A stretch of DNA of 64,000 nt from Lachnospiraceae bacterium UBA7143 (GCA_002491905.1 DKWV01000003.1:15505-79504), one strand, 5' to 3'. Numbered from the stretch's first letter, positions 38,257-46,611 are shown. Program-made: numbers and translations. The notes: generated by a model not told the origin, from the letters alone.

Positions 38257-38940
38257 ATGACCAGAGAGACTTATACTTTATTGGAAAACTATATGCTGTC
38301 CTGCATGGACGACAGTGCCCACGACTGTGAGCATGTCTACCGTGTGCTTTACCACGCGCTGGAAATCGCGAAGACGATTACGGATGTGGATTATGACGTT
38401 CTGATCGCCGCGTGCCTGTTACACGATATCGGGCGGAAGGAACAGTTTAAAAATCCGTCTCTCTGCCACGCAGCCGTGGGAAGTGAAAAGGCGTTCGCCT
38501 TTCTGACGGCGCACGGATTTGACGCCGAATACGCCGCACGGGTCAGAGATTGTATAAAGACCCACCGCTACCGGGAAAACAACCTGCCTGAGAGTCCGGA
38601 GGCAGAGATTTTGTTTGACGCGGACAAGCTGGACGTGACCGGTGCCATGGGGATCGCCCGCACACTGATCTACAAGGGTATTGTCGCGGAGCCGCTGTAC
38701 TCCCTCCTGCCGGACGGAATGGTTTCGGATGGATCGCAGGATGCCATGCCCTCTTTCTTTCAGGAGTATAAATACAAACTGGAACACATCTACGACCGTT
38801 TTTATACGGAAAAAGCCGCCTCCCTCGCCGAAGAGAGACGGCAGGCGGCCGTGGATTTCTATGACTGCCTCTACCGGGAAGCGGCATCGTCCTATCAGGC
38901 GGGGCGTGATGCACTCGCCGGACTTTTGGCGGATTTATAA
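38257..38940 (+). CDS. HD-domain phosphohydrolase (227 aa)
   Basis: Metal-dependent phosphohydrolase of the HD superfamily, YedJ-like. HDCEHVYRVLYHALEIAK (about residues 22-39) gives the first His, LLHDIGRKEQF the HD pair, and ILFDADKLDVTGAMGIART the final Asp. ATG 38257 has CAGGAG seven bases upstream. An in-frame TTG 30 bases earlier lacks support. The substrate is probably a nucleotide or other phosphate ester and cannot be specified. It ends convergently with the macrodomain gene, with only 25 bases between and no obvious terminator hairpin. Confidence 0.92.
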   Translation: MTRETYTLLENYMLSCMDDSAHDCEHVYRVLYHALEIAKTITDVDYDVLIAACLLHDIGRKEQFKNPSLCHAAVGSEKAFAFLTAHGFDAEYAARVRDCIKTHRYRENNLPESPEAEILFDADKLDVTGAMGIARTLIYKGIVAEPLYSLLPDGMVSDGSQDAMPSFFQEYKYKLEHIYDRFYTEKAASLAEERRQAAVDFYDCLYREAASSYQAGRDALAGLLADL

Positions 38941-38965
38941 CGTATTCCCGGACCCTATGCCCAAA

Positions 38966-39880
38966 TCACATATCCGCCAGGAATCCACACAGCAGTTTCT
39001 CATATATTTCCCGGTCCTCATCTTTAAATACGTTAAATATAATACGTTCTACCGCACCCGCATGGCTTTCCAGGAAATCCGTCACAGCCTTCACCGCAAT
39101 CTCCGCCGCCTCCTCGTTAGGGAAATGAAACTCGCCCGTGGAGATGCAGCAGAACGCCACCGAGCGGATTCCGTTTTCCGCACAGCACTGCAGAACACTC
39201 TCATAGCACCTGCGCAAGTCTTCCCTGAGCGCATCCGTCAGCTCCCCGTACACAATCGGCCCCACCGTGTGAATCACATAGTCACAGGGCAGATTGTAGC
39301 CTTTCGTCAGCACCGCACCGCCCACCGGCTCCTCGTACTGCCTGCCGTAACGCATCCGTTTTTCCTGCATGATGTGGCTGCACGCCTCCCGAAGCTGCAT
39401 ACCGGCCGCGCTGTGGATCGCGTTATCGATGCACCTGTGACAGGGGACGAAACAGCCGAGCATCTGCGAATTGGCGGCGTTCACGATGGCGCCCGTCTGC
39501 AGGCACGTGATATCGCCCTGCCAGAGAGAGAGTTTGTCAAAAAAATCAGCCAGTCTTCTGCCGCCCAATCGACGAATCCTCTCCCCGCCGCCAGAAGTCC
39601 ACTCGTCCTTCTCCAGCCCGCCGTACTGCTCCTGTATGGTGGGAATCTCCGCAAGCGTCACGATACCCTTCTCCGCACGCGCCTCCTCCAGATAGGCATC
39701 CTGCGCCGAAAGAAGCGTCTCGGACAGTCCGCCCGGCATACGGATATTCATGAGGGAACGGATTGCCTGTCTCTTCTGCGCAAGGCTATACCCGCCTGTG
39801 TCAAGGCCCTTGTACTCCGTGGAATCCGCTTTCAACTGTTCCAATAAAAAATCTGCACTTTTGTTTTTGCCTGTTTCCAT
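38966..39880 (-). CDS. Zinc-dependent macrodomain ADP-ribosylhydrolase (304 aa)
   Basis: Removes ADP-ribose from modified proteins, the family found with SirTM sirtuins. Macrodomain core: LWQGDITCLQTGAIVNAANSQ is split by the usual strand/loop (about residues 120-140), then GCFVPCHRCIDNAIHSAAG with the zinc-binding Cys/His set typical of SauMacro/SpyMacro, VGGAVLTKGYNLPCDYVIH, VGPIVYG, and FCCISTGEFHFPNEEAA with the phosphate-binding loop. I prefer ATG 39880, with GGGAGG eight bases upstream. An ATG at 39949 would overlap the broken ATPase gene. The SirTM gene lies about 1.1 kb upstream on the same strand. The two were probably adjacent before the ATPase gene came between them. Confidence 0.92.
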   Translation of the reverse strand: METGKNKSADFLLEQLKADSTEYKGLDTGGYSLAQKRQAIRSLMNIRMPGGLSETLLSAQDAYLEEARAEKGIVTLAEIPTIQEQYGGLEKDEWTSGGGERIRRLGGRRLADFFDKLSLWQGDITCLQTGAIVNAANSQMLGCFVPCHRCIDNAIHSAAGMQLREACSHIMQEKRMRYGRQYEEPVGGAVLTKGYNLPCDYVIHTVGPIVYGELTDALREDLRRCYESVLQCCAENGIRSVAFCCISTGEFHFPNEEAAEIAVKAVTDFLESHAGAVERIIFNVFKDEDREIYEKLLCGFLADM

Positions 39881-39929
39881 ACCGCTTTCCTCCCTGATTT
39901 TCCCATACAGATCGATAATTCCCGGGGTG

Positions 39930-40939
39930 TTATGTTTCTTGCTCATCATTTTCCTCTTCCTGCAACAGCCAATCAGCTATATTGTAAATCTCAATACCCT
40001 CATAACCATATTTCGGGTGTCTGGTCCTGGCAATGACCTTTTTGGGATAAGCATCTCGGATTTGCAGCATTGGCAGACATTCTCTTTCAAGAGTATTCTG
40101 ATCCGAAATATTGTCACTGACCTGGATATAGATTTTCTCGCTCCCTTTTTGCGCTACAAAATCGATTTCCTTCTGGTACAATTTCCCGACATGCACATCA
40201 TATCCCCGACGGAGCAGTTCAATACAGACCATATTCTCATATACTCTGCCGTAGTCCATATTCCTGCTTCCTAAAATGGCATATCGGATACCTGTATCAC
40301 ACAAATGGAATTTTTCAGAACTTTCCAAATACTTCTTTCCGTGGATATCATAACGCTTTATGTCGTAAAAAACAAAGGCATTGCACAAATATTTAATATA
40401 TCTGCCGACTGTTACATGATTCGTTGTTGTCTTATTCGCTGTCAGCAGCTGACTGACCTTGTTTGGAGAAGTAAGGTTGCTGATGTTATCCATGAGGATT
40501 CGCTCAGTCTCTGCAGGACCAACGTATCCGTCAAAGAATATTTCTGCACAAAGTCTCTCGTGACGATCGTTTCATAAACTTCCTTAATGTAATTTATTCT
40601 ATCCTTTTCTGTTCTGTAAGCGTAAGAACCTGCCAGTCCTCCCTTTATGGAATACTCATCAAAAAATTTTTCCCTATCGCCGGTCTCATCATAATACTGG
40701 CAGTATTCCTGAAAACTGAATGGAAATACATGAATCTCGATATAACGTCCGATAAAAAAAGTTGCCAGATCAACACTTAATAAAAAAGCATTAGAACCCG
40801 TGATATAAATATCATATTTTCCTTTGGAATAAAGGCTATTGATTGCCAATTCAAATTTTGGGCACATTTGAACTTCATCCACGAAAAGGTACAGATACTT
40901 TGTTCTTGTTATTGTCTTCATATAACCGCTCGCTTTCAA
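39930..40939 (-). pseudogene. AAA_14/DUF4143 ATPase, 5'-truncated and frameshifted
   Basis: Two frames encode consecutive parts of one DUF4143-family ATPase. The upstream part (40939-40442) has Walker B LYLFVDEVQ, ITGSNAFLLS and GRYIEIHVFPFSFQEY. The downstream part (40493-39930) has MDNISNLTSPNKVSQLL, FHLCDTGIRYAILGSR, the EIDFVA nuclease-like site and IYIQVS. They join near 40490, where one missing base (GAATCC for GAATTCC, for instance) shifts the frame. The N-terminal about 80 residues with the P-loop are absent, the sequence before 40939 being A/T-rich non-coding. It interrupts the SirTM-macrodomain pair. Base composition is clearly more AT-rich than its neighbours, consistent with transfer. 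Confidence 0.88.
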
Positions 40940-40996
40940 AAAATAAAATTTTTATTTATTTGAAAGCATCTGGGCGAAGCAATCGAATCTGTTGTT

Positions 40997-41875
40997 TTAT
41001 AATTGTTTTAATGCTTCTCCAATGTCTGCATTGATACAGATGGAGCGCTTTGCAATTTCCTCGGGTACATAGGCTTCCCCATAATTGATACAGGCATACA
41101 CCGCCTCCGGGTTTTCCATCGTCATCTTCCAAAACGGATACTTGATAATCCCGGGGGTATTATACCCCACCCCCAATTCCAAAAACAAAACCTTCTTATC
41201 CCTGTGTTCCTCCAAAAACATCTCATACCGCCTCGCCGCCAGGTACCATCCTTCATCCTGCACAAAAGTATCGTCCGCGCGAAGGTTCATACACAGATGC
41301 TCCCCACATTTCGGACAGCGGGGCACCAGCTCATGCGGCACCGTCATAGCCGCCGTAACACCCTCCGGCAGATAAAGACTGCCGTCCGCCGCGACGCGAA
41401 AGCCCTGCGCCTCCACCATCGCGCGCACCGTCTCCTCATTGTCATATGTTCTGTCATGGCAGGGGCCGCTACACTGGAACAGACCGTAATCTCCCTGCGT
41501 ATAATACAGCCGTTCTTTCGCAAAGTCAGCCTTCTGAAAGCAGTGGTCCACATTCGTGGTGAGCACGAAGTAATCCCTGTCCTTCACCATCTCATACAGC
41601 TTCTGGTACACAGGTTTCGGCGGATCCATATATCGGTTTACATAAATATACCTGCTCCAATATGCCCAATACTCCCGCCAGGTATCGTAGGGATAAAACC
41701 CGCCCGCATACATATTGCCGAAATGATATTTCCCGGCGAAATCGCCGAAGTACTTCTGAAACCGCTCCCCGTCATAAGTAAATCCGGCCGCAGTGGAAAG
41801 CCCCGCACCCGCGCCGATCACGACCGCCTCCGCGCTATCTAACGCATATTTAAGCCGTTCGATCGTTCCTGTCAT
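40997..41875 (-). CDS. SirTM-type sirtuin, protein mono-ADP-ribosyltransferase (292 aa)
   Basis: Macrodomain-linked sirtuin that uses NAD+ to ADP-ribosylate a protein. The Rossmann motif is VIGAGAGLSTAAGFTYDGER (about residues 19-38). TTNVDHCFQKADF gives the Asn-Asp active-site pair. YTQGDYGLFQCSGPCH has Gln in place of the catalytic His of deacetylases, the hallmark of class M sirtuins. Zinc Cys pairs are CSGPC and CPKCG. ATG 41875 follows AAGGGTGA; upstream TTG is less likely. The GcvH-L and LplA2 genes that accompany SirTM in staphylococci and streptococci are not present here, so the target protein is open. The macrodomain eraser lies downstream beyond a broken ATPase gene. Confidence 0.93.
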   Translation of the reverse strand: MTGTIERLKYALDSAEAVVIGAGAGLSTAAGFTYDGERFQKYFGDFAGKYHFGNMYAGGFYPYDTWREYWAYWSRYIYVNRYMDPPKPVYQKLYEMVKDRDYFVLTTNVDHCFQKADFAKERLYYTQGDYGLFQCSGPCHDRTYDNEETVRAMVEAQGFRVAADGSLYLPEGVTAAMTVPHELVPRCPKCGEHLCMNLRADDTFVQDEGWYLAARRYEMFLEEHRDKKVLFLELGVGYNTPGIIKYPFWKMTMENPEAVYACINYGEAYVPEEIAKRSICINADIGEALKQL

Positions 41876-41969
41876 GTGAATCACCCTTTCTGTCAACTCA
41901 TTTTCTTATGCCTTAATGATATCATCATTTTCCATATTGCTGCGCTCATTTAAGAAAATGCTGTTTCCG

Positions 41970-42587
41970 TCACTTTTCTCTCGCTTCAACCGCATGCACC
42001 GGGCAGTGTTCCAGACAGTTTCCGCAATGCAGACAGTGCTCCTGCTCGATCACAAACGGTTTTCCTTCCCGGATGCAAGTCTGCGGGCAATGTCTCTTAC
42101 AGGTTCCGCAGCCGATACACCGCTCCGTTATCCGATATCCCTTTGCCGGTATCGGCGCGCCGTTCATGGAATAGGTTTCCCTGAAAATAGGATGTACGCC
42201 CAGATTGAAATATTCTGCCGTGCCATCCTTTACGGCAAATACAATCCCGATCTTTCTCGTGTCGCCGGGATATACATTGGCAAGATAAGGCTGTTCTTCA
42301 AATATCCTGTCAATCCATTTTTCCTGTTCGTCCTCCGCCACCGGGTATGCTCTCCCCGAAAGACGTATCATCTCCTTAAATTTCGTATAGCCGAGTATCT
42401 TCACCCGCCCGTCGTCAAGAAGCTGTTTGCAAAAATCCTTCCCTCTGGCCGTAAAAAAATACAGGCCTTCCTTCTCATAATGAATCGCGCTGATATTGCG
42501 AATCTGCGGAGAACCGTCCTCCGCCACCGTCGCAAAGTTCAAAACGCCCACGCGCTGCAGTTTTTCAAGGCAAATCTGTAAGTCCAT
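41970..42587 (-). CDS. Pyridoxamine-oxidase-like flavin domain fused to 2x[4Fe-4S] ferredoxin (205 aa)
   Basis: Residues about 1-135 form an FMN-binding split barrel (VGVLNFATVAEDGSPQIRNI, GLYFFTARGKDF, VRLSGRAYPV). About 150-200 is a bacterial two-cluster ferredoxin, CIGCGTCKRHCPQTC and CLHCGNCLEHCPVHAV, so it should pass electrons between a flavin and iron-sulfur clusters. ATG 42587 has GGAGGTGTG upstream, the site lying in the last codons of the preceding gene whose stop is four bases away. That tight coupling makes it part of the ACGX/radical SAM/dehydrogenase unit, where it could supply low-potential electrons to the radical SAM enzyme. That role is inference. Confidence 0.88.
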   Translation of the reverse strand: MDLQICLEKLQRVGVLNFATVAEDGSPQIRNISAIHYEKEGLYFFTARGKDFCKQLLDDGRVKILGYTKFKEMIRLSGRAYPVAEDEQEKWIDRIFEEQPYLANVYPGDTRKIGIVFAVKDGTAEYFNLGVHPIFRETYSMNGAPIPAKGYRITERCIGCGTCKRHCPQTCIREGKPFVIEQEHCLHCGNCLEHCPVHAVEAREK

Positions 42588-42591
42588 TCTT

Positions 42592-44562
42592 TCACACCTC
42601 CACCACAATTTTTCCATTCACTTTCCCGCCGTCCAGAGCTGCACATGCCTCTCTGATATTCTCAAATGCGTAGGATGCTCCCACGCGGGGCCGCAGTCTG
42701 TTCCTGTCAATAAAGGAGAATATCTCATCCATCACCTTCTGCGACGGCCAGTTACTGTGGAACCCTGTCAGATACACCCCGTTTGGAATGTATTTGATCG
42801 GGTCAAAGCCGTTCAGGGCATAAAGCCCTCCAAGGTTTCCCGTATTGCACACAATACCGCCCTTTTCCATACACCGGAGCGTATCGGAAAGCGTCTTTAC
42901 CCCTACCAGCTCCAATGCCTTCGTCACGCCGGACGCCATTCCCACCAGCTCGCCACTGTCCAGAACCGCCTCATCCGCCCCGGATAACAGTGGCAGTTTC
43001 TCCCGCCTGTGTGTGGTGGCGATCACCCTGCACCCCAGAGCCTTCGCGATCTGGATGGCCGCATATCCCAAAGCACAGGTGCCGCCCCTTACCAGAAGGG
43101 TGTCCGAGGGTTGTAAATCCAGTCCCTCAAACAGAGACCCCCATGCCGTAAAATAAGTCTCCGGCACCGCGGCAAACTCTTTCCACGAAAGTTCTGTCCT
43201 CACCGGGAATACATGGTCCGCCGGAAGCAGGGCATACTCCGCATAACTGCCGTCAAAGCTCCGCCCCATGCCGCCCATCAGGGCCGCCACTTTCTGTCCC
43301 ACAAAGAAGCCGCTGTCAGACGCGTCCGCGATCTCTCCCACACACTCGATACCGGGAATGATGGGTTTCCTGATATAATCCGCGTCAATCTCATGCAGAC
43401 GCAGGATCTGCTCGGAGTGATTCATGCCAAAGCCCCTGACCTTTATTAACACCCATCCCGGTTTTGCCTTCGGAATTCCGGTTTCGGACAATGTAACCTG
43501 CTCCGCAGGTGTCACGCCTTTAAGAACCACTGCTTTCATAGATTCTCCTTTCCGCCATGCTAAGCTCAATTCCGCTTCGCTGGCTACGGCAGGACAGCCG
43601 CGGCACCATGCCCTCAGCTTGCATTTCGCACATTTTTTGAATTTATCGTAATCGCGGTACTGCTCCATCTGGCACACCCACACATCGGCAAGCCTGTCTT
43701 CAAATATATTTGCCACCTTGCTGCTTAGCACCCGTCGGCAGGCGTAAATATCGCCGTTTGGCAGAATCGTTATATGACAGTTACCGCAGTTGCATCCACC
43801 GTAAATGACGCCCTCTTTCGCGTCTTTCGGGATTTGAAACGCACCGGTCTCGTACTCGTACAGCGTCCACAGATGATCCTTTTTGTTAAAATAAGTCTCG
43901 CATCCGGCCGCCTCGTACTCCCTAAATTTTTTGTCACAGACCGCAAGCAGATTCCGATATTCCATCGGAGTCATCCCCGTATCTTTCTCCTCACTGGTAG
44001 GACAATATCTCGCAAAGGCAAATACGTCCGCCTTATGCGCCACCACTGTGTCTATGATGTCCGGGATTTCTTTGATGTTCGTCCCGGACACCGTGGTCAT
44101 GATGACCGCCCGGATGCCCGCCCGTTTCAGGCATCCAATCTTTTCGAGTGTCAGATCAAAGGAGCCGGGCTTTCTAAACCAGTCGTGAGTCTCCCGCATC
44201 CCGTCGAGAGAAAGCTGGTATTTCTGACATCCGCACGCCTTCATCCGCCTGCAGACCTCGTCGTTTAAATGAAACGGATTCCCAAGAATCGTAAAGGGAA
44301 TGCTTTTGCTTTTCAATAGCTCCAACAGCCGCCAGAAATCCGGGTGCAGAATGGGATCGCCGCCCGTAATGTAAAAGTAGGGAAGTCTGTGGTACACCTG
44401 GCAGAAATCCTCACAGGCTGCCAGGACTTCCTGCATCTGCTCCCAGTTCATGGAGTCCAGACTTTTACAGTTATTTTCTGAAAATATATAGCAGTGTTTG
44501 CATCTCTGATCGCAGTCGTCAGTGATATGCCACTGAAAAGCAAAATATTCACTCATCTTCAT
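42592..44562 (-). CDS. Radical SAM/SPASM maturase (ACGX type) fused in frame to a zinc-type dehydrogenase (656 aa)
   Basis: Residues 1-340 are a radical SAM enzyme: CDQRCKHCYIF near residue 18 binds the SAM cluster, YITGGDPILHPDF follows, and the SPASM part shows CNCGNCHI, ACRR and CAKCKLRAWCRGCPAV. From Met 342 (ATG 43539) a quinone-oxidoreductase-like MDR protein begins: MKAVVLKGVTPAEQ, GMNHSEQILRL, VRGGTCALGYAAIQIAKALG. Catalytic-zinc ligands are not obvious. The bases encoding RKGES just before Met 342 form an AAAGGAGA ribosome site, so the dehydrogenase was once, or still is, separately initiated. The junction has lost the usual C-terminal SPASM end (the DPQCW-like tail I recall). The partner peptide gene lies 24 bases upstream. 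Confidence 0.88.
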   Translation of the reverse strand: MKMSEYFAFQWHITDDCDQRCKHCYIFSENNCKSLDSMNWEQMQEVLAACEDFCQVYHRLPYFYITGGDPILHPDFWRLLELLKSKSIPFTILGNPFHLNDEVCRRMKACGCQKYQLSLDGMRETHDWFRKPGSFDLTLEKIGCLKRAGIRAVIMTTVSGTNIKEIPDIIDTVVAHKADVFAFARYCPTSEEKDTGMTPMEYRNLLAVCDKKFREYEAAGCETYFNKKDHLWTLYEYETGAFQIPKDAKEGVIYGGCNCGNCHITILPNGDIYACRRVLSSKVANIFEDRLADVWVCQMEQYRDYDKFKKCAKCKLRAWCRGCPAVASEAELSLAWRKGESMKAVVLKGVTPAEQVTLSETGIPKAKPGWVLIKVRGFGMNHSEQILRLHEIDADYIRKPIIPGIECVGEIADASDSGFFVGQKVAALMGGMGRSFDGSYAEYALLPADHVFPVRTELSWKEFAAVPETYFTAWGSLFEGLDLQPSDTLLVRGGTCALGYAAIQIAKALGCRVIATTHRREKLPLLSGADEAVLDSGELVGMASGVTKALELVGVKTLSDTLRCMEKGGIVCNTGNLGGLYALNGFDPIKYIPNGVYLTGFHSNWPSQKVMDEIFSFIDRNRLRPRVGASYAFENIREACAALDGGKVNGKIVVEV

Positions 44563-44586
44563 TCCCTCCCTTTCGGATTCTACGGA

Positions 44587-44724
44587 CTATTTGTCACCTG
44601 CTCCACAGGCCGATCCACATGCTGCCGGTTTCTCCGCCGGTTTGTCTCCAGCCCCACAAGCTGTTCCACACGCCGCTGCGGGCGCCGCCTCGTTGTTCCA
44701 TCCTGATAAATTGGAAAGTGCCAT
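44587..44724 (-). CDS. ACGX-repeat RiPP precursor peptide (45 aa)
   Basis: A short gene with an ideal AGGAGGT site seven bases before ATG 44724 and stop TAG at 44587. The leader is MALSNLSGWNNEAAPAA. The core has two near-copies, ACGTACGAGDK and ACGSACGAGDK, joined by PAEKPA, giving four ACGX units with X = T, A, S, A. Such peptides are the recalled partners of radical SAM/SPASM proteins of the ACGX system, and that enzyme begins 24 bases downstream. The modification chemistry and function of the class are, as far as I know, not established. No dedicated protease or exporter is visible in the neighbourhood. Confidence 0.92.
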   Translation of the reverse strand: MALSNLSGWNNEAAPAAACGTACGAGDKPAEKPAACGSACGAGDK

Positions 44725-44799
44725 CTTTTTTACCTCCTATCTCTGTGTGTTTTGTTTTTGTCCTTTCGACAATTTCATTCTAGCAAGACAGAACGCGTG

Positions 44800-44819
44800 A
44801 AAAAAGTACGCACTTTTTT
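44800..44819. repeat. Inverted repeat upstream of the ACGX gene
   Basis: AAAAAAGT and ACTTTTTT are perfect arms around ACGC, about 76 bases before ATG 44724. A TAGAAT-like box lies at 44777-44782, so the dyad would cover the -35 position. It may be an operator or a small bidirectional terminator. Confidence 0.4.
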
Positions 44820-44868
44820 ATTAGCTAGTCACCTTTTTGTGACCTTTTTTCGCATCAGAAAAAACGTA

Positions 44869-44899
44869 TTGACTATTACGCTGCGTCATAGTTTATGAT
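44869..44899 (+). promoter_or_regulatory. MerR-type promoter/operator of the TipAS regulator gene
   Basis: TTGACT (44869-44874) and TATGAT (44894-44899) are separated by 19 bases, the long spacer typical of MerR-activated promoters. The spacer holds the dyad ACTATTACGC-T-GCGTCATAGT (nine of ten pairs match). Autoregulation by the gene it precedes is the natural reading. Confidence 0.85.
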
Positions 44900-44930
44900 A
44901 AGGTTATCAGGCAGATAGGGGGAAATTTTA

Positions 44931-45656
44931 ATGATGACCATACGTGAAGTGAGCAGGCTTGCAGGCGTGAGTGTTCGCACGCTCCAATACTATGACAAGA
45001 TCGGTCTTCTGCATCCGTCAAGATACAGCGATACCGGATACCGATTATATGAAGATACGGCTTTGGAACAGTTACAGCAGATTTTACTGTTTCGGGAATT
45101 AGGGTTTCCGCTGAAGGACATTAAGAACATTATACAAAGTCCGGATTTTGACAGAAACAAGGCATTAGATCAGCAGATCACATTGCTAAAGCTAAAAAAA
45201 GACCATTTAGAGAACCTGATAAACCTCGCTGAAGGCATAAAATTGTTAGGAACAAAGTATATGGATTTTTCAGCATTTGACAGCAGCAAGCTGGACGAAT
45301 ATGCCGCGCAGGCAAAGGCAGCATGGGGCAACTCTCAGGCATACAAAGAATATGCGGAAAAAGCAAAAAACCGCACGCCTGAGGAAGACCAGATTTTGGG
45401 CGAACAATGTATGCTGATATTCCGGGAATTTGCGAAAATCAAAGATACCGATCCTTCATCCGAAGAAGCCAGGGCCCTGGTCATAAAGCTGCAAAGCTTT
45501 TTTAGCGAACATTTTTATCAGTGTACAGACCAGATTTTGAGCGGTCTTGGGAGAATGTATGCCGGTGGCGGCGAATTTACAAAAAACATTGACGAATACG
45601 CAGGAGAAGGGACTGCCGTATTTGTGAATGAAGCGATACAGGCTTATTGCGGTTGA
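44931..45656 (+). CDS. MerR-family regulator with TipAS ligand domain (241 aa)
   Basis: Residues 1-70 are a MerR winged helix (REVSRLAGVSVRTLQYYDKIGLL, YRLYEDTALEQLQQILLFRELG). A coiled dimer helix follows (about 78-110). From about 120 a TipAS-type domain (YKEYAEKAKNRTPEEDQ, GRMYAGGGEFTKNIDEYAGEGTA in parts) is present, a helical pocket that in TipAL binds thiopeptide antibiotics. It probably activates its own promoter and the downstream gene 26 bases later on ligand binding. ATG 44931 follows GGGGGA. The nearness of a RiPP locus read in the opposite direction is suggestive, but a link is not shown. Confidence 0.94.
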   Translation: MMTIREVSRLAGVSVRTLQYYDKIGLLHPSRYSDTGYRLYEDTALEQLQQILLFRELGFPLKDIKNIIQSPDFDRNKALDQQITLLKLKKDHLENLINLAEGIKLLGTKYMDFSAFDSSKLDEYAAQAKAAWGNSQAYKEYAEKAKNRTPEEDQILGEQCMLIFREFAKIKDTDPSSEEARALVIKLQSFFSEHFYQCTDQILSGLGRMYAGGGEFTKNIDEYAGEGTAVFVNEAIQAYCG

Positions 45657-45682
45657 TACCGCCAGAGTACAAGGAGGCTACT

Positions 45683-46591
45683 ATGATTGTGAAGGGTATC
45701 TATTCACCGGATGTTTACAGGAAAATCATGCAGGCAAATCAGGATAAAAAGGATGATATCTACCGCTACGAATTAATGCTCCCTTTTCAGGGCAAATGGG
45801 ACTGCTATCATATCCCCCTCAAAGCGCCCAAAGAAGGGGCCTATGACATTATCGTGGCGAATAACAGGATGGGAATTTTCCCTCCATCCAAGGTGAATGT
45901 GGAGACAGCGGACTGGATCGAAGCCATTTCCGATCAGAATCTTTGGAATGCCTGTCAAAAATCTATCGAAGACGCTCTGGAGCGCTTTACCCGCAAGGGG
46001 ATTGCGCTCAAAGTGCAGGAGTATCTGTTTACTGTATTGTTGGCAGATCCGGAGAACGCATATACGAAAATGAATGAAGGTTACTGCGGAGACGGCGGCA
46101 TTCCCGGCTTCGTGATGGGATGGCTGATTCCAAATGAGAGGAATCTGAAAAAGCTCCCTGCCGCACTCGCACATGAAACCAATCATAACGTCAGATACCA
46201 GTTTATCAAATGGACGAACGACGTCACCCTTGGCGAGATGCTTGTGGGAGAGGGTTTGGCGGAGAACTATGCCACGACAATACATGGCGAAGAATTTCTC
46301 GGACCGTGGGTGAGCAAAACGGATCCCGAACTGTTACCGCTGATAAAAGAGATCATACATGACGGTCTGGACGCAACGGGCTTTGAAAACATCACGGCCT
46401 ATCTGTACGGCGATGAAATGGCAAGGATGCAATGCTTTCCCGAAGCAGGCCTGCCCTATTGTGCAGGATATGCCGTCGGGTATCATCTGATCAAATATTA
46501 TCTGCAAAAAACCGGTGTCAGCATTGAGGAGGCTACCATCCTTCCCTACGAAGAAATATTGAATGAGGTGGAAGAATTTTGGAAAGCCTGA
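45683..46591 (+). CDS. DUF2268-type putative zinc protease (302 aa)
   Basis: HETNHN (about residue 169) is a HExxH zinc motif, followed by GEMLVGEGLAENYATTIHG, whose GLAEN Glu may be the third ligand, the layout of DUF2268 Zn-dependent proteases. GYAVGYHLIKYYLQKTG near the end is also typical of the family. No signal peptide, so cytoplasmic. ATG 45683 has AAGGAGG upstream, and upstream in-frame codons are unsupported. It directly follows the TipAS regulator, so it is likely induced by that regulator's ligand. The substrate is unknown. Confidence 0.88.
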   Translation: MIVKGIYSPDVYRKIMQANQDKKDDIYRYELMLPFQGKWDCYHIPLKAPKEGAYDIIVANNRMGIFPPSKVNVETADWIEAISDQNLWNACQKSIEDALERFTRKGIALKVQEYLFTVLLADPENAYTKMNEGYCGDGGIPGFVMGWLIPNERNLKKLPAALAHETNHNVRYQFIKWTNDVTLGEMLVGEGLAENYATTIHGEEFLGPWVSKTDPELLPLIKEIIHDGLDATGFENITAYLYGDEMARMQCFPEAGLPYCAGYAVGYHLIKYYLQKTGVSIEEATILPYEEILNEVEEFWKA

Positions 46592-46611
46592 TGTATTTTT
46601 CCGTCCCTGTC

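Noticed and set aside
44827..44843. GTCAC/GTGAC mini-dyad upstream of the MerR promoter
   Set aside because: Five-base arms around a T-run are too short to separate from chance.
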